Assembly (NCBI RefSeq): GCF_012524115.1 | Contig: NZ_JAAZWB010000083.1 | Location: 28,318-92,317, forward strand | DNA from: Bacillus sp. RO1 | GTDB lineage: Bacteria; Bacillota; Bacilli; Bacillales; Bacillaceae_I | DNA length: 64,000 nt | Direction: 5' to 3' | In this document: positions 47,610 through 57,008 of the stretch, in pieces | Position numbering within the stretch: the stretch's first letter is position 1 | Layout: every line of letters begins with the position of its first letter | Position numbers and translations under genes: made by a program | The notes under the pieces: generated by a model | What the model saw: the letters and a program-made list of their open reading frames with translations, nothing else | What the model was told of the DNA's origin: nothing | Database searches by the model: none

Positions 47610-47631
47610 TTTTTCTAGGCAATAAACCTAA

Positions 47632-47663
47632 AAGGCACTTACCCACATGGGTAAGTGCCTTGT
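47632..47663. terminator. terminator between the PBP and MFS genes
   Basis: AAGGCACTTACCC and GGGTAAGTGCCTT form a 13-bp stem with a 4-nt loop. Confidence 0.85.
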
Positions 47664-47666
47664 TCA

Positions 47667-48890
47667 TTATGTTAAAGCTGCGTTTTGTCTTTTCTTGTTA
47701 CTCCAGTTGCTAGCGACTATAAAAATAATTAATGAAGTCGTTATGAGAGTTCCATGCAGGATGAGTACCATTTGTGGCATGGTAAGACCTTTTAACAAAA
47801 TTGGCGCAATGACAAACCCTAGTGCAAAGCCTAGTGACTTCAGCAGCATCCCTACGGCAAAAACCCTCCCCCTTATGTAATTATCCGACTTCTGAAGAAT
47901 GCTTGCATGTAAAGTTGTAAAACAAGCATCAAAAATCCCTGTTAAAAAAGCAAAAAATAAAATGACGCTAATGAATGTATTTGACAAGAAGATAATAAAG
48001 CCGAGTGACATGAACATAGCCGATAAGAAAAATACAGAATAAATTTTTTCACTTCTAATAATTTTTAGTTTTGGTATCGTGTAAGTTGCAAGAACCGAAC
48101 CTATCCCCCAGACACCCCAAATCATGCCGTAATAGAAGCTTTGACGATCTCCATCAATCTGTTCGGCCAATAAAGGAATCCCAAGATTATGCGAGCTACC
48201 TGCAAAAGCTCCTACCAGAAATACAACATTTATCATTAAGAGCATAGGTGCTAACTTAAGGTAACGGTACACCTCCCTCGTATCCTTGAGAACGGACAAA
48301 ATATTATTTCTAAATCCGCTGACAATCTCCTTGTTTTTCTTAGCTGTGGTAGGATCCCACTTCATTCTCCAAAGGACAAAGCCGGATAGCAGATATGTCC
48401 CTGCATCAATCAATAAGGTGTACTTATATCCTAAAACTTCCGTTATTACCCCTGCACCGATAAATCCAGTGACAAGGCTGATGGAGGTCAATCTCGCAAT
48501 AAGCGAGTTCGTTTCAAGAATTTTATCTTGGCCGAATATTTGCGGAACCTCCGCACTGAAACTGACCATAAAGAAGCTACTAATAAATCCGATTAAAGCG
48601 GATACGACCAGAATCATTACTGGATCAGGAAAGGGGATTAATAAAAGAATCAGTCCCGCCCGCAAGATGTCCGTCACAAGCATGATGGTCTTTCTATTCC
48701 ATTTATCTGCCGCTATTCCACTAACTAAGCTGGCCAGAACACCCCCAATTGTTCTAGCAGCCATCGTTGCAGCCAACCAGACAGGACTCCCAGTTGCTGC
48801 ATATACGACTACATTCAATACAATCAAATCCATAAATGAACCGAAGTCAGATAATGCCTTTGTGTATAAAAATAACTTATGTTTTCCCAT
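47667..48890 (-). CDS. MFS transporter
   Basis: Integral membrane protein of 407 residues with about twelve hydrophobic segments. The loop 2-3 motif reads VSGIAADKWNRKTIMLVTD, the classic MFS motif A variant. Overall pattern resembles the MefA/multidrug-efflux branch; the substrate is not predictable. A weak site (GGAAACAGCA) precedes the ATG. It faces the PBP gene tail to tail. Confidence 0.85.
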   Translation of the reverse strand: MGKHKLFLYTKALSDFGSFMDLIVLNVVVYAATGSPVWLAATMAARTIGGVLASLVSGIAADKWNRKTIMLVTDILRAGLILLLIPFPDPVMILVVSALIGFISSFFMVSFSAEVPQIFGQDKILETNSLIARLTSISLVTGFIGAGVITEVLGYKYTLLIDAGTYLLSGFVLWRMKWDPTTAKKNKEIVSGFRNNILSVLKDTREVYRYLKLAPMLLMINVVFLVGAFAGSSHNLGIPLLAEQIDGDRQSFYYGMIWGVWGIGSVLATYTIPKLKIIRSEKIYSVFFLSAMFMSLGFIIFLSNTFISVILFFAFLTGIFDACFTTLHASILQKSDNYIRGRVFAVGMLLKSLGFALGFVIAPILLKGLTMPQMVLILHGTLITTSLIIFIVASNWSNKKRQNAALT

Positions 48891-49010
48891 TGCTGTTTCC
48901 CCTATTCTCTATATGTCCTGTATCTATAGTACTCTTGTAGGGGTTTATTTCGCAATACGAAATTTTGAAAAGTGTGATTTTTCTTTTGTACTGTCTTTTT
49001 CGGAGAGAGC

Positions 49011-49130
49011 TTCTACCACTTTTGTGAGACCTTCTACCTTGTTGGGATACCCTTCTACTACTTTCACGCGATCTTCTACCTTTTCCAGTTAACCTTCTAC
49101 AATTTTCAAGCAGCCTTCTACCTTTTAACA
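49011..49130. repeat. tandem array, 6 units of 20-21 bp
   Basis: CTTCTAC starts at 49011, 49031, 49052, 49073, 49094 and 49115. Only the first eight bases (CTTCTACC) and a T-rich middle are conserved. Lies in the 340-bp gap between acsA and the MFS gene, with the acsA terminator; no gene there. Confidence 0.88.
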
Positions 49131-49170
49131 AAATTCGACACAGCCCACCTCTCCTAATAATTCCCCAAAT

Positions 49171-49214
49171 AAAAAAACAACACCCCACCGCAAAAACGGT
49201 AGGCTGTTGTTTTT
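49171..49214 (-). terminator. terminator of acsA
   Basis: AACAACA and TGTTGTT outer arms with ACCG/CGGT inner pairing, then T7 on the minus strand. Confidence 0.75.
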
Positions 49215-49233
49215 AGAAAATCCGAAAATACTA

Positions 49234-50952
49234 TTAATCCTCCATCGTAGACAAATCACCAGTAGGCAAATCCAGCTCCCATGCTTTCAACACACGACGC
49301 ATGATTTTTCCACTACGAGTCTTTGGAAGCTTGTCGCGGAATTCAATTTCACGCGGTGCCGCATGTGCTGCAAGACCCCGTTTCACAAATTGACGTATCT
49401 CCTCTTTGAGCTCGTCACTTGCTGTATGACCGTCACGAAGCGCAACGAACGCTTTAATGATTTCACCGCGCACAGGATCCGGTTTACCGATAACTCCGGC
49501 TTCAGCAACAGCAGGGTGCTCCACAAGCTTGCTTTCCACTTCAAATGGTCCAACACGCTCACCGGATGTCATGATAACATCATCGATACGGCCTTGGAAC
49601 CAGAAGTAGCCTTCTTCATCCATATAAGCCGAATCACCGGAAACGTACCAGTCACCTGGCATGAAATAGGACTCATACTTTTCTTTATTGTTCCAGATCG
49701 TGTGCATCATGGACGGCCAGCCTTTTTTAATCGCAAGGTTGCCCATGCGATATGGCGGAAGTTCGTTTCCTTGATCGTCCACAATTGCCGCTTCTACTCC
49801 CGGAATCGGCTTGCCCATGGAACCAGGCTTGATTTCCATTGCTGGATAGTTACAAATCAATTGTGCACCTGTCTCTGTCATCCACCATGTATCGTGTACG
49901 CGGAGATTAAATACCTTCACACCCCAACGAATTACTTCCGGGTTTAACGGTTCCCCAACACTCAGGATATGGCGAAGAGAAGATAAATCAAACTTTTTGA
50001 CTACTTCGTCTCCTGCTCCCATCAACATACGGAATGCTGTTGGTGCGCTATACCATACAGATACGCCATAATCCTCAATTGTCTCATACCATGCTTCCGG
50101 TCTGAAACGGCCACCAACAATGACATTGGATGCTCCTACCAGCCAAGGTCCGAAGATACCATAAGCCGTTCCTGTTACCCAACCTGGATCAGCGGTGCAC
50201 CAGTACACATCTTCTTCTTTAAGATCCAATACCCACTTAGCTGTTTGGTAGTGCTGAATCATGGCATTATGAACATGAAGCACTCCTTTTGGCTTCCCGG
50301 TGGATCCGCTTGTATAATGAAGCACCAAGCCGTCTGTTTTTTCCACCCATTCCACTTGAAGCGTTCTGCTTGCTTCCTTCATACGGGAGTTGAAGTCGAT
50401 GAAAGGTCCTTCCTCTTTCACATTTTCCCCTACGAGTACAACATGCTTCAGTGCAGGCAGATCATCTAGCGGGATGCGATTAAGCAGTTCTGGTGTAGTG
50501 ATGATTACTTTTGCTTCACTGTCCTCTAATCGGTCCTTAACAGCGCCTTCCATAAATGCCTCAAACAATGGACCGACAATCGCGCCAAGCTTGATCGCTC
50601 CAAGTGCTGCAAAATATAGTTCAGGGGAACGTGGCATGAAAATAAAGACACGATCTCCTTTTTCCACATCGCAAGTCTGTTTTAAAATGTTACCTGCTTT
50701 GTTGGACATATCTTTCATTTCCTTGAACGTATACTTTTCATCACGTTCTGGATCACGGTAATATAGTGCTACTTTATTTTTACGTGCAGATTCTGCGTGA
50801 CGGTCGATGGCTTCATGAGCGACGTTCACTCTTCCCGTTTCAGAAAAACTGAAGTTTTTTTCTACCTCTGACCAGTCAAAATTTCGGTAGGTTTGTTCAT
50901 AGTCTTCTAGATTGTAGTTCCCCTTCGTTACTGGTAACGCTTCCACTTTCAT
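49234..50952 (-). CDS. acsA: acetyl-CoA synthetase AcsA
   Basis: AMP-forming acetyl-CoA synthetase of 572 residues, the same length as B. subtilis AcsA. ATP loop LHYTSGSTGKPKG near 195, WWMTETGAQLI near 340, GDWYVSGDSAYMD, and the acetylatable Lys in PKTRSGKIMRRVLKA near 549, the target of AcuA. It activates acetate when glucose is exhausted. I prefer the ATG at 50952 over the TTG at 50958 by spacing from AAGGGG. Divergent from acuABC with a shared cre candidate between. Confidence 0.97.
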   Translation of the reverse strand: MKVEALPVTKGNYNLEDYEQTYRNFDWSEVEKNFSFSETGRVNVAHEAIDRHAESARKNKVALYYRDPERDEKYTFKEMKDMSNKAGNILKQTCDVEKGDRVFIFMPRSPELYFAALGAIKLGAIVGPLFEAFMEGAVKDRLEDSEAKVIITTPELLNRIPLDDLPALKHVVLVGENVKEEGPFIDFNSRMKEASRTLQVEWVEKTDGLVLHYTSGSTGKPKGVLHVHNAMIQHYQTAKWVLDLKEEDVYWCTADPGWVTGTAYGIFGPWLVGASNVIVGGRFRPEAWYETIEDYGVSVWYSAPTAFRMLMGAGDEVVKKFDLSSLRHILSVGEPLNPEVIRWGVKVFNLRVHDTWWMTETGAQLICNYPAMEIKPGSMGKPIPGVEAAIVDDQGNELPPYRMGNLAIKKGWPSMMHTIWNNKEKYESYFMPGDWYVSGDSAYMDEEGYFWFQGRIDDVIMTSGERVGPFEVESKLVEHPAVAEAGVIGKPDPVRGEIIKAFVALRDGHTASDELKEEIRQFVKRGLAAHAAPREIEFRDKLPKTRSGKIMRRVLKAWELDLPTGDLSTMED

Positions 50953-51084
50953 CCACAAACACCCCTTATGTATATTTCTACAATACTATTATAGTACAGA
51001 TAGAATTTTTTCTCAATTTTTTAAAAATTAATAGTATTGCATGAATAATTTTGTGTTTTCTAGTAGACTAGAGGTAGAGTAAAA

Positions 51085-51098
51085 TGAAAGCGGTTTAA
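51085..51098. promoter_or_regulatory. CcpA cre site in the acsA-acuA divergent region
   Basis: TGAAAGCGGTTTAA matches the cre consensus TGWAANCGNTNWCA at all defined positions but one. The same divergent region is CcpA-repressed in B. subtilis. Confidence 0.7.
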
Positions 51099-51183
51099 TT
51101 CGCTTGTGTTTTTCTTGTAAAATGAGAAAATATCATTAGAAGATTACAATTATTCTTGTAGGTAAAAGTAGGTGGAGAGTTAG

Positions 51184-51816
51184 ATGGAACACAGAAAAAC
51201 GTATAATGCTAAGGAAATTAGAACGAAAAATAGCCGCTTGATCATTGAAGGACCAGTTACACCAGAGAAGCTGGCAAGCTATGAATTTCATAAAGACCTT
51301 GTTGCATTTAGACCTCCGGAACAACAGCGTAAGGCTTTGATTGAAATTGCAGGCCTTCCAGAGGGAAGAATCATCATTGCAAGAACACATGATACCATAG
51401 TTGGCTATGTTACCTATCTCTACCCTGATCCGATGGAAAGATGGTCAGAAGGGAAAATGGAAAACCTTATTGAACTTGGTGCCATTGAAGTAGTGCCGGA
51501 AGTTCGCGGGAGTTCTGTTGGTAAATCCCTGCTTCAAGTTTCAATGATGGATGACATGATGGAAAACTATATTGTCATAACAACCGAATATTATTGGCAC
51601 TGGGACTTAAAGGGAACGGGACTTAATGTTTGGGAGTATAGAAAAATAATGGAAAAAATGATGAATGCCGGTGGTTTGGAATACTATGCAACCGACGACC
51701 CTGAAATCAGTTCCCATCCTGCCAACTGTTTAATGGCTAGAATCGGCAAAAATATTGACCAGGAATCTGTACAGAGATTTGATCAACTTCGCTTTCACAA
51801 CCGTTTTATGTACTAG
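51184..51816 (+). CDS. acuA: protein acetyltransferase AcuA
   Basis: GNAT acetyltransferase of 210 residues that inactivates AcsA by acetylating its catalytic lysine. Motif A is EVVPEVRGSSVGKSLLQVS near 103; the preceding strand reads IELGAIEV. AGGTGGAG precedes the ATG. First gene of acuABC, which opposes acsA divergently. Confidence 0.96.
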   Translation: MEHRKTYNAKEIRTKNSRLIIEGPVTPEKLASYEFHKDLVAFRPPEQQRKALIEIAGLPEGRIIIARTHDTIVGYVTYLYPDPMERWSEGKMENLIELGAIEVVPEVRGSSVGKSLLQVSMMDDMMENYIVITTEYYWHWDLKGTGLNVWEYRKIMEKMMNAGGLEYYATDDPEISSHPANCLMARIGKNIDQESVQRFDQLRFHNRFMY

Positions 51817-51861
51817 CATATAATGGTTTATACGGAACTTCTTTTAGAAGGAGGAAAGACC

Positions 51862-52506
51862 ATGATTGTAGAAAGAATTATGAAGAAAGATGTTCATACA
51901 TTACTGCCCACTGATACGGTGGAGCAAGCCCTTCACCTTATGGAAGAAAAGAATATCCGTCATATTCCTATCGTAAATGATAATCGGCAGTTGGTTGGGA
52001 TAATATCTGATAGGGATGTTCGAAACGGGCTTCAGGCAGCATTATATGAAAATAGTGCCCAAGAGGACCTACAGCAGCCTCTTTCCAAAGTAATGAAAAC
52101 AAATGTATTAACAGGACACCCCCTGGATTTTGTTGAGGAGGTTGCCGCGACTTTTTATGAATATAAGATTGGTTGCCTTCCGATCATACAAGAATCCAAA
52201 CTCGTAGGAATTGTTACAGAAACGGACCTGCTCTATACATTTGTACAATTAACAGGAGCAAATCAGCCTGCATCACAGTTCGAAGTAAAAGTCGAAAATA
52301 TTGCCGGGAAGCTTGCAGAAGTAACCTCCATGTTAAAGAAACGAAAGCTAAATATCCTCAGTGTGCTTGTCTACCCTCATCAAGATGAGCAATTTAAAAT
52401 TCTTGTCTTCCGGGTTCAGACGATGAATCCTACAGGTGTCATTCATGACCTGCAGGAAGAAGGCTATGAAGTGCTATGGCCGAACTTGCCGGGTGTAACC
52501 TCATGA
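51862..52506 (+). CDS. acuB: CBS-ACT protein AcuB
   Basis: Protein of 214 residues with two CBS domains (about 5-60: EEKNIRHIPIVNDNRQLVG; about 78-135: EYKIGCLPIIQESKLVG) and a C-terminal ACT-like domain (about 140-205: FEVKVENIAGKLAEVTSML). It is needed for full acetoin or butanediol use in B. subtilis; a nucleotide-sensing regulatory role is presumed. The ATG at 51862 has AAGGAGG; earlier in-frame codons have none. The TGA overlaps the acuC ATG. Confidence 0.95.
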   Translation: MIVERIMKKDVHTLLPTDTVEQALHLMEEKNIRHIPIVNDNRQLVGIISDRDVRNGLQAALYENSAQEDLQQPLSKVMKTNVLTGHPLDFVEEVAATFYEYKIGCLPIIQESKLVGIVTETDLLYTFVQLTGANQPASQFEVKVENIAGKLAEVTSMLKKRKLNILSVLVYPHQDEQFKILVFRVQTMNPTGVIHDLQEEGYEVLWPNLPGVTS

Positions 52507-53681
52507 AAAAAGCAGTCTTTGTGTATTCGGATGATTTTCAGACCTATAAGTTCAGTGAAAACCATCCCTTTAATCAACTAAGAGTTAAACTCACTTATGA
52601 CTTGCTACAAAAGAGCAACCTGCTCTCTAGTCAAGATATTGTTCCACCGAGAATGGCTACTGATGAGGAATTAGCGCTTATTCATGATCCGCGCTATATT
52701 GAGGCTGTTAAATTGGCTGGAAAAGGGTTACTGCCTAAAGAAAAAGCAAACAACTATGGGCTCGGGACAGAAGATACACCTATATTTCCTGATATGCACG
52801 AAGCCAGTGCACTGCTTGTCGGTGGAACTTTAACAGCTGTCGATCAAGTCATGACAGGAAAAACCGAACATGCCTTAAATCTAGGTGGCGGGCTGCATCA
52901 TGGTTTCCGGGGAAAGGCATCAGGATTTTGTATTTATAACGACACTGCTGTGGCCATAAAGTATCTTCAGGAAAAGTATGGAGCAAGAGTTCTCTATGTA
53001 GATACGGATGCCCATCACGGCGACGGTGTGCAGTGGGCTTTTTACGAGGATCCCAATGTATGCACCCTTTCCATCCATGAAACGGGGCGGTATTTATTCC
53101 CTGGGACAGGTAATGTAAATGAACGGGGGCAAGGGGATGGATATGGGTATTCTTTCAATATTCCCATCGACGCCTTTACAGAGGATGACTCTTTCTTGGA
53201 GGTTTATGAACAGTCACTTACAGAAGTGGCCAATTTCTTTAAGCCAGATGTCATTTTAACGCAAAATGGTGCTGATGCTCATTACTTTGACCCACTCACC
53301 CATCTGTCCACTTCTATTAAAGTGTATCGGGAGATTCCGAAGCTTGCTCATAAAATTGCCCATCAATATTGCAGAGGGCGATGGATTGGTGTTGGAGGAG
53401 GCGGCTATGATATTTGGAGAGTCGTTCCAAGGGCATGGTCTCATGTTTGGTTAGAGATGATGGAAAAGAACAATATGTATGGGTCATTGTCAGAAGATTG
53501 GATAAACGAATGGAAAGACAAGGCACCTGTTGCGTTGCCTTCCACATGGGAAGACCCCCAGGACCTTTATAAACCCATTCCACGAAAACAGGAAATTACG
53601 GAGAAAAATAAACAGCTCCTTTTAAAAGCTCTATATCCCATTAGCCATCTGCGAACTGATAATAATTCACAGATTGGATAA
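52503..53681 (+). CDS. acuC: protein deacetylase AcuC, class I HDAC fold
   Basis: NAD-independent deacetylase of 392 residues that reactivates acetylated AcsA. Zinc-site motifs are LGGGLHHGFRGKASGFCIYND near 130, VDTDAHHGDGVQWAFYED near 167, and GGGGYDIWRVVP near 300. The ATG at 52503 overlaps the acuB stop as ATGA, indicating coupled translation. Convergent with motS; a shared terminator lies between. Confidence 0.96.
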   Translation: MKKAVFVYSDDFQTYKFSENHPFNQLRVKLTYDLLQKSNLLSSQDIVPPRMATDEELALIHDPRYIEAVKLAGKGLLPKEKANNYGLGTEDTPIFPDMHEASALLVGGTLTAVDQVMTGKTEHALNLGGGLHHGFRGKASGFCIYNDTAVAIKYLQEKYGARVLYVDTDAHHGDGVQWAFYEDPNVCTLSIHETGRYLFPGTGNVNERGQGDGYGYSFNIPIDAFTEDDSFLEVYEQSLTEVANFFKPDVILTQNGADAHYFDPLTHLSTSIKVYREIPKLAHKIAHQYCRGRWIGVGGGGYDIWRVVPRAWSHVWLEMMEKNNMYGSLSEDWINEWKDKAPVALPSTWEDPQDLYKPIPRKQEITEKNKQLLLKALYPISHLRTDNNSQIG

Positions 53682-53684
53682 AGA

Positions 53685-53726
53685 AAAACCAGCACTACGC
53701 CAATTAGCGTGAAGAGCTGGTTTTTT
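53685..53726. terminator. terminator between acuC and motS
   Basis: AAAACCAGC and GCTGGTTTTTT arms with a further weak inner pairing (ACGC/GCGT). Confidence 0.8.
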
Positions 53727-53733
53727 CATGATA

Positions 53734-54498
53734 TCAGTTAACTATTTCTTCTTTTTGTGGATCGGAAATGACAATTTCTACCCTTCTATTCTTTTGATAG
53801 TTAGCATCTGATGTATTCTCTACAATCGGCCTTGTATCCCCATAACCCACGGCAATAAAACGCTCAGGATCTAAGTCATGAGAGTCGATCAAATATCGAA
53901 TGACACTACTTGCCCTCGCTGCAGATAGTTCCCAGTTAGAAGGAAACTTTTCTGTTGAAATCGGTCTGTTATCGGTATGTCCTTCTACCTTGACCAAATT
54001 AGGAATTTTGGTTAGTAATGTTCCAACTTTATCGAGAAAAGGATGCGCAATAGGAAGGATTCTTGCTTCAGCCGTCTCATATAAAACTTTTTCCTCAAGC
54101 ACAAGGACAATCCCACGCTCTGTCCTGTTGGCTACCACTACATCCTCGAGGTCATTTTCAGCTAAAAATGTTTGTACTTCAACAAGCAGTTCTTGCAGAC
54201 TATCTTCATTCGCCTGCGCTACTTCTTGATTTTTCGAAACATCTTCTTGGTTATTGGTCGATTCTGTATTTACAGAGAAATCTGTCGGGTGCTCGAAGGG
54301 AACAGCGGAAGGATTATAATCCAAGATATTCACTTGCTTGAACGACTCTGCTACAGCTTTAAATTTTACCAAGTCTATTTGTGACATGGAAAATAATAAA
54401 ATAAAAAATACTAAAACAAGCATAAAGAGGTCGGAAAACGTGACCATCCACTTTGGTGCACCACTTTCAACAGACACCTTTCTTTTACGGCGCTTCAT
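53734..54498 (-). CDS. motS: flagellar stator protein MotS (MotB-like)
   Basis: Protein of 254 residues. The single membrane segment and ion-binding Asp are in VTFSDLFMLVLVFFILLFSM near residue 18-37. A C-terminal OmpA-like peptidoglycan-binding domain is clear: VEGHTDNRPIS and NWELSAARASSVIRYLI near 170-200. With MotP it forms a sodium-driven stator in alkaliphilic and other bacilli. Its ATG overlaps the motP stop (ATGA). The motPS-ccpA order is the B. subtilis one. Confidence 0.94.
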   Translation of the reverse strand: MKRRKRKVSVESGAPKWMVTFSDLFMLVLVFFILLFSMSQIDLVKFKAVAESFKQVNILDYNPSAVPFEHPTDFSVNTESTNNQEDVSKNQEVAQANEDSLQELLVEVQTFLAENDLEDVVVANRTERGIVLVLEEKVLYETAEARILPIAHPFLDKVGTLLTKIPNLVKVEGHTDNRPISTEKFPSNWELSAARASSVIRYLIDSHDLDPERFIAVGYGDTRPIVENTSDANYQKNRRVEIVISDPQKEEIVN

Positions 54499-55310
54499 TG
54501 AAAGTTCTCCTCCAATGTTTCAGCTACTGGTTCTTCTTTTCTTTTCCTATCTTGATTGGAAAGGAAAGCAGAAAGTTTTTCCTCCAAAATTTTAGGGTTC
54601 TGTCCAGATTGAACGCCGATAACCCCTTCGATAATAATTTGTTTTAAAAATACTTCTTTTTCCGTCTTATTTGCAAGTTTACTAGCCATTGGGAGAAATA
54701 CAAGATTTGCTAAAAGTGTTCCATACAACGTTGTCAGAATAGCAATGGCCATGTTTGGTCCAAGGGTGGTAGGATCGTTTAAGTTTTTCAACATTAGGAC
54801 CAATCCAATCAACGTACCAATCATCCCCCATGAAGGAGCATAATCCCCTGCTTTTTCAAGAATGCTTCTCCCCTTCATATGTCTTTCTTCCATTGCTGAG
54901 ATTTCAGCATTCATAATGTCATGGATTACTTCTGGTTCCACACCATCCACAGCAAGCAGGACGCCTTTTTTTATAAAATCATCTTCTACATCTTCAAGCT
55001 CCGCCTCCAGAGCTAATAGCCCCTCTCTTCTAGCTCGATCTGATAATCGGACAAATGTCTGAATTAAGTTTGGCAGTTCATTTTCTTGTCGGGAAAATGC
55101 TGCTTTAATTACGGTTGGCATTACTTTCATTTCTTTTAGGTTAAAGGTAATTAGTAGCGCTCCTAGTGTTCCTCCAATTACGATTAGAAACGAGGGAAAA
55201 TGCAAGAAGCTGCTTGCACCGCTTAAACCAGAGTTGTTAATGATGCCGAATAATATCATTGCTAGACCGAGAACGAGACCTATTGGTGTTAACATATCAA
55301 ACTTTTTCAT
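54495..55310 (-). CDS. motP: flagellar stator protein MotP (MotA-like)
   Basis: Protein of 271 residues with four membrane segments (about 8-25, 32-50, 150-170, 180-205). The MotA signature is seen in AGDYAPSWGMIGTLIGLVLM and MAIAILTTLYGTLLANLVFLP. Forms the sodium-type stator with MotS. GGGGAGAAAG precedes the ATG. In B. subtilis it lies downstream of ccpA; here repeat copy 10 and a terminator stand between. Confidence 0.94.
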   Translation of the reverse strand: MKKFDMLTPIGLVLGLAMILFGIINNSGLSGASSFLHFPSFLIVIGGTLGALLITFNLKEMKVMPTVIKAAFSRQENELPNLIQTFVRLSDRARREGLLALEAELEDVEDDFIKKGVLLAVDGVEPEVIHDIMNAEISAMEERHMKGRSILEKAGDYAPSWGMIGTLIGLVLMLKNLNDPTTLGPNMAIAILTTLYGTLLANLVFLPMASKLANKTEKEVFLKQIIIEGVIGVQSGQNPKILEEKLSAFLSNQDRKRKEEPVAETLEENFQ

Positions 55311-55374
55311 ACTTTCTCCCCTGACCTTAAACGCTCTTGTTTTTATTGACTTATCTCACTAACTCCCAGTTTCC

Positions 55375-55497
55375 TTTCGTTTCAGGTGATCGCTTTCCGC
55401 GGGACGGTGCTTGAGCCTCCTCGGCTTTGCCTGTGGGGTCTCAAGCTACCGTTACTCCCCCGCTGGAGTCTCTCACCTTTCACTCCAGTCAACTGGG
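55375..55497 (+). repeat. dispersed palindromic element copy 10 (short form)
   Basis: Ends CCCAGTT and AACTGGG. Blocks GAGCCTCCTCGG, GTGGGGTCTCAAGCTACCG and CTGGAGTCTC. Lies between the ccpA terminator and motP. Confidence 0.87.
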
Positions 55498-55533
55498 GAA
55501 AGTGATTAATCAATGGATTGTCATTTTTAGATA

Positions 55534-55575
55534 AAGAAAGAGGACAAACGTTTTGGTGGTTGTCCTCTTCTTTTA
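55534..55575 (-). terminator. terminator of ccpA
   Basis: AAGAAAGAGGACAA and TTGTCCTCTTCTT pair with a 12-nt interior. Confidence 0.8.
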
Positions 55576-55596
55576 CTATCTATATCGACAGTTTTT

Positions 55597-56595
55597 TTAT
55601 TTTGTTGAGCGTCTAAATTCAATTCTATGTGGAAGTACGACAGTTTGATCTTCTACTTTCTCTTTATTCATGAATTTCGTTAATAGTCTCATGGCTACTG
55701 CCCCGATGTCATACATTGGTTGCACAACTGTGGAGAGTTGTGGGCGGACCATTGTAGCAAGTCTAGTGTTATCAAATCCGATTACTTCAATGTCTTCCGG
55801 GATGTTCAATCCGTTGTCCTGAGCACCATGGATGACTCCTAAAGCCATTTCATCTGTTCCAACAAAAATCGCTGTTGGGCGGTCTTTCAATGCGATAAGT
55901 TTTTCGACTGCTTCTATACCGGAATCGTACGAATAGTCACCTTCTAACACAATCTCCTCATCATAAGAAAGACCAGCATCTTCTAGTGCGCGTTTATAAC
56001 CAGTCAGTTTTTTCTCCCCATTGATTGGTTCTTCAAAAAGACCTGACACGTAGCCCACTCGTTTATGCCCTTTTTCAATTAATGCGGTTACAGCATCAAA
56101 AGAGGCTTGGACATAATCAATGGTTACGGAAGGCACCTTGTTGTCTTTTTCAATGGATGCAGCCAATACAATTGGGACTGGTGATCTTTCAAATTCAGAT
56201 GCCAACTCTTCTGTTATATTCCCACTCATGAAAACAATTCCATCTACTTGTTTGCCAAGCATCGTGTTTAACAGGTGCAATTCCTTGTCCACATTTTGGT
56301 CAGAGTTGCTTAGGATGATATTGTATTTATACATCGTTGCAATATCTTCAATTCCGCGAGCTAACTCTGCATAGAAGATGTTAGAAATATCAGGGATGAT
56401 TACTCCTACTGTTGTTGTTTTTTTGCTTGCCAGTCCTCTTGCTACAGCATTCGGACGATATCCAAGTCGTTCAATTGCTTCCAATACTTTTTTTCTTGTG
56501 GTTGGTTTTACATTCGGGTTTCCGTTTACTACTCGGGAAACCGTTGCCATGGAAACGTTCGCTTCTCTGGCAACATCATAAATTGTTACATTCAT
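55597..56595 (-). CDS. ccpA: catabolite control protein A
   Basis: LacI-family master regulator of carbon catabolite control, 332 residues. The [23 protein letters not shown] covers about 15-35; the sugar-binding-protein-like core follows with [19 protein letters not shown] and [10 protein letters not shown]. It binds cre sites with HPr-Ser46-P. Three candidate cre sites elsewhere in the window make it a likely regulator of ackA, ald and acsA/acuABC. Confidence 0.98.
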   Translation of the reverse strand: MNVTIYDVAREANVSMATVSRVVNGNPNVKPTTRKKVLEAIERLGYRPNAVARGLASKKTTTVGVIIPDISNIFYAELARGIEDIATMYKYNIILSNSDQNVDKELHLLNTMLGKQVDGIVFMSGNITEELASEFERSPVPIVLAASIEKDNKVPSVTIDYVQASFDAVTALIEKGHKRVGYVSGLFEEPINGEKKLTGYKRALEDAGLSYDEEIVLEGDYSYDSGIEAVEKLIALKDRPTAIFVGTDEMALGVIHGAQDNGLNIPEDIEVIGFDNTRLATMVRPQLSTVVQPMYDIGAVAMRLLTKFMNKEKVEDQTVVLPHRIEFRRSTK

Positions 56596-56666
56596 TCACA
56601 CACACTCTCCTTCTATATACATGCATCTATGTAAGGCAATATTTAATAATATGTTCTGTAAAAAAC

Positions 56667-56797
56667 CGCTTTTGATTTCCGCAAATGGCTACGCTTATCC
56701 AGAGGGCGACCTTGAGCCTCCTCGGCAAGCCTGCGGGGTCTCTACATTGCCGCTACCTTCCCGGCGGATTCTTCGCCTTTTGCTCCAATCAACAGCT
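56667..56797 (+). repeat. dispersed palindromic element copy 11 (short form)
   Basis: Starts CCGCTTTTGATTTCCGC and ends CCAATCAACAGCT. Blocks GAGCCTCCTCGG and GCGGGGTCTC. The 413-bp gap 56596-57008 contains this and the aroA terminator, no gene. Confidence 0.86.
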
Positions 56798-56966
56798 AGG
56801 ATACATCAACAACTTCCATAACACAGCCAATAAGATAAATTTGGCAAAATAACGCATTTATCTAATAATCATACGTTATTCTAAGCAGACAAGCAATGAA
56901 TTTACTATACTCCTGCTTATATCTTTTGCTAAATGTAAATTTTTTATGAAAACTTATGAAAACAGA

Positions 56967-56997
56967 CAAAGACGAGCGTTCTGCCCGCTCGTCTTTG
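56967..56997 (-). terminator. terminator of aroA
   Basis: CAAAGACGAGCG and CGCTCGTCTTTG form a 12-bp stem with a 7-nt loop. Confidence 0.85.
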
Positions 56998-57008
56998 GTG
57001 AAACCTTA

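Noticed and set aside
48286..49092. 268-residue plus-strand open frame
   Set aside because: It lies antisense to the MFS gene and runs into the tandem array; composition is that of a reversed membrane protein.
49207..49947. 246-residue plus-strand open frame
   Set aside because: Antisense to acsA, whose sequence is conserved on the other strand; no ribosome-binding site.
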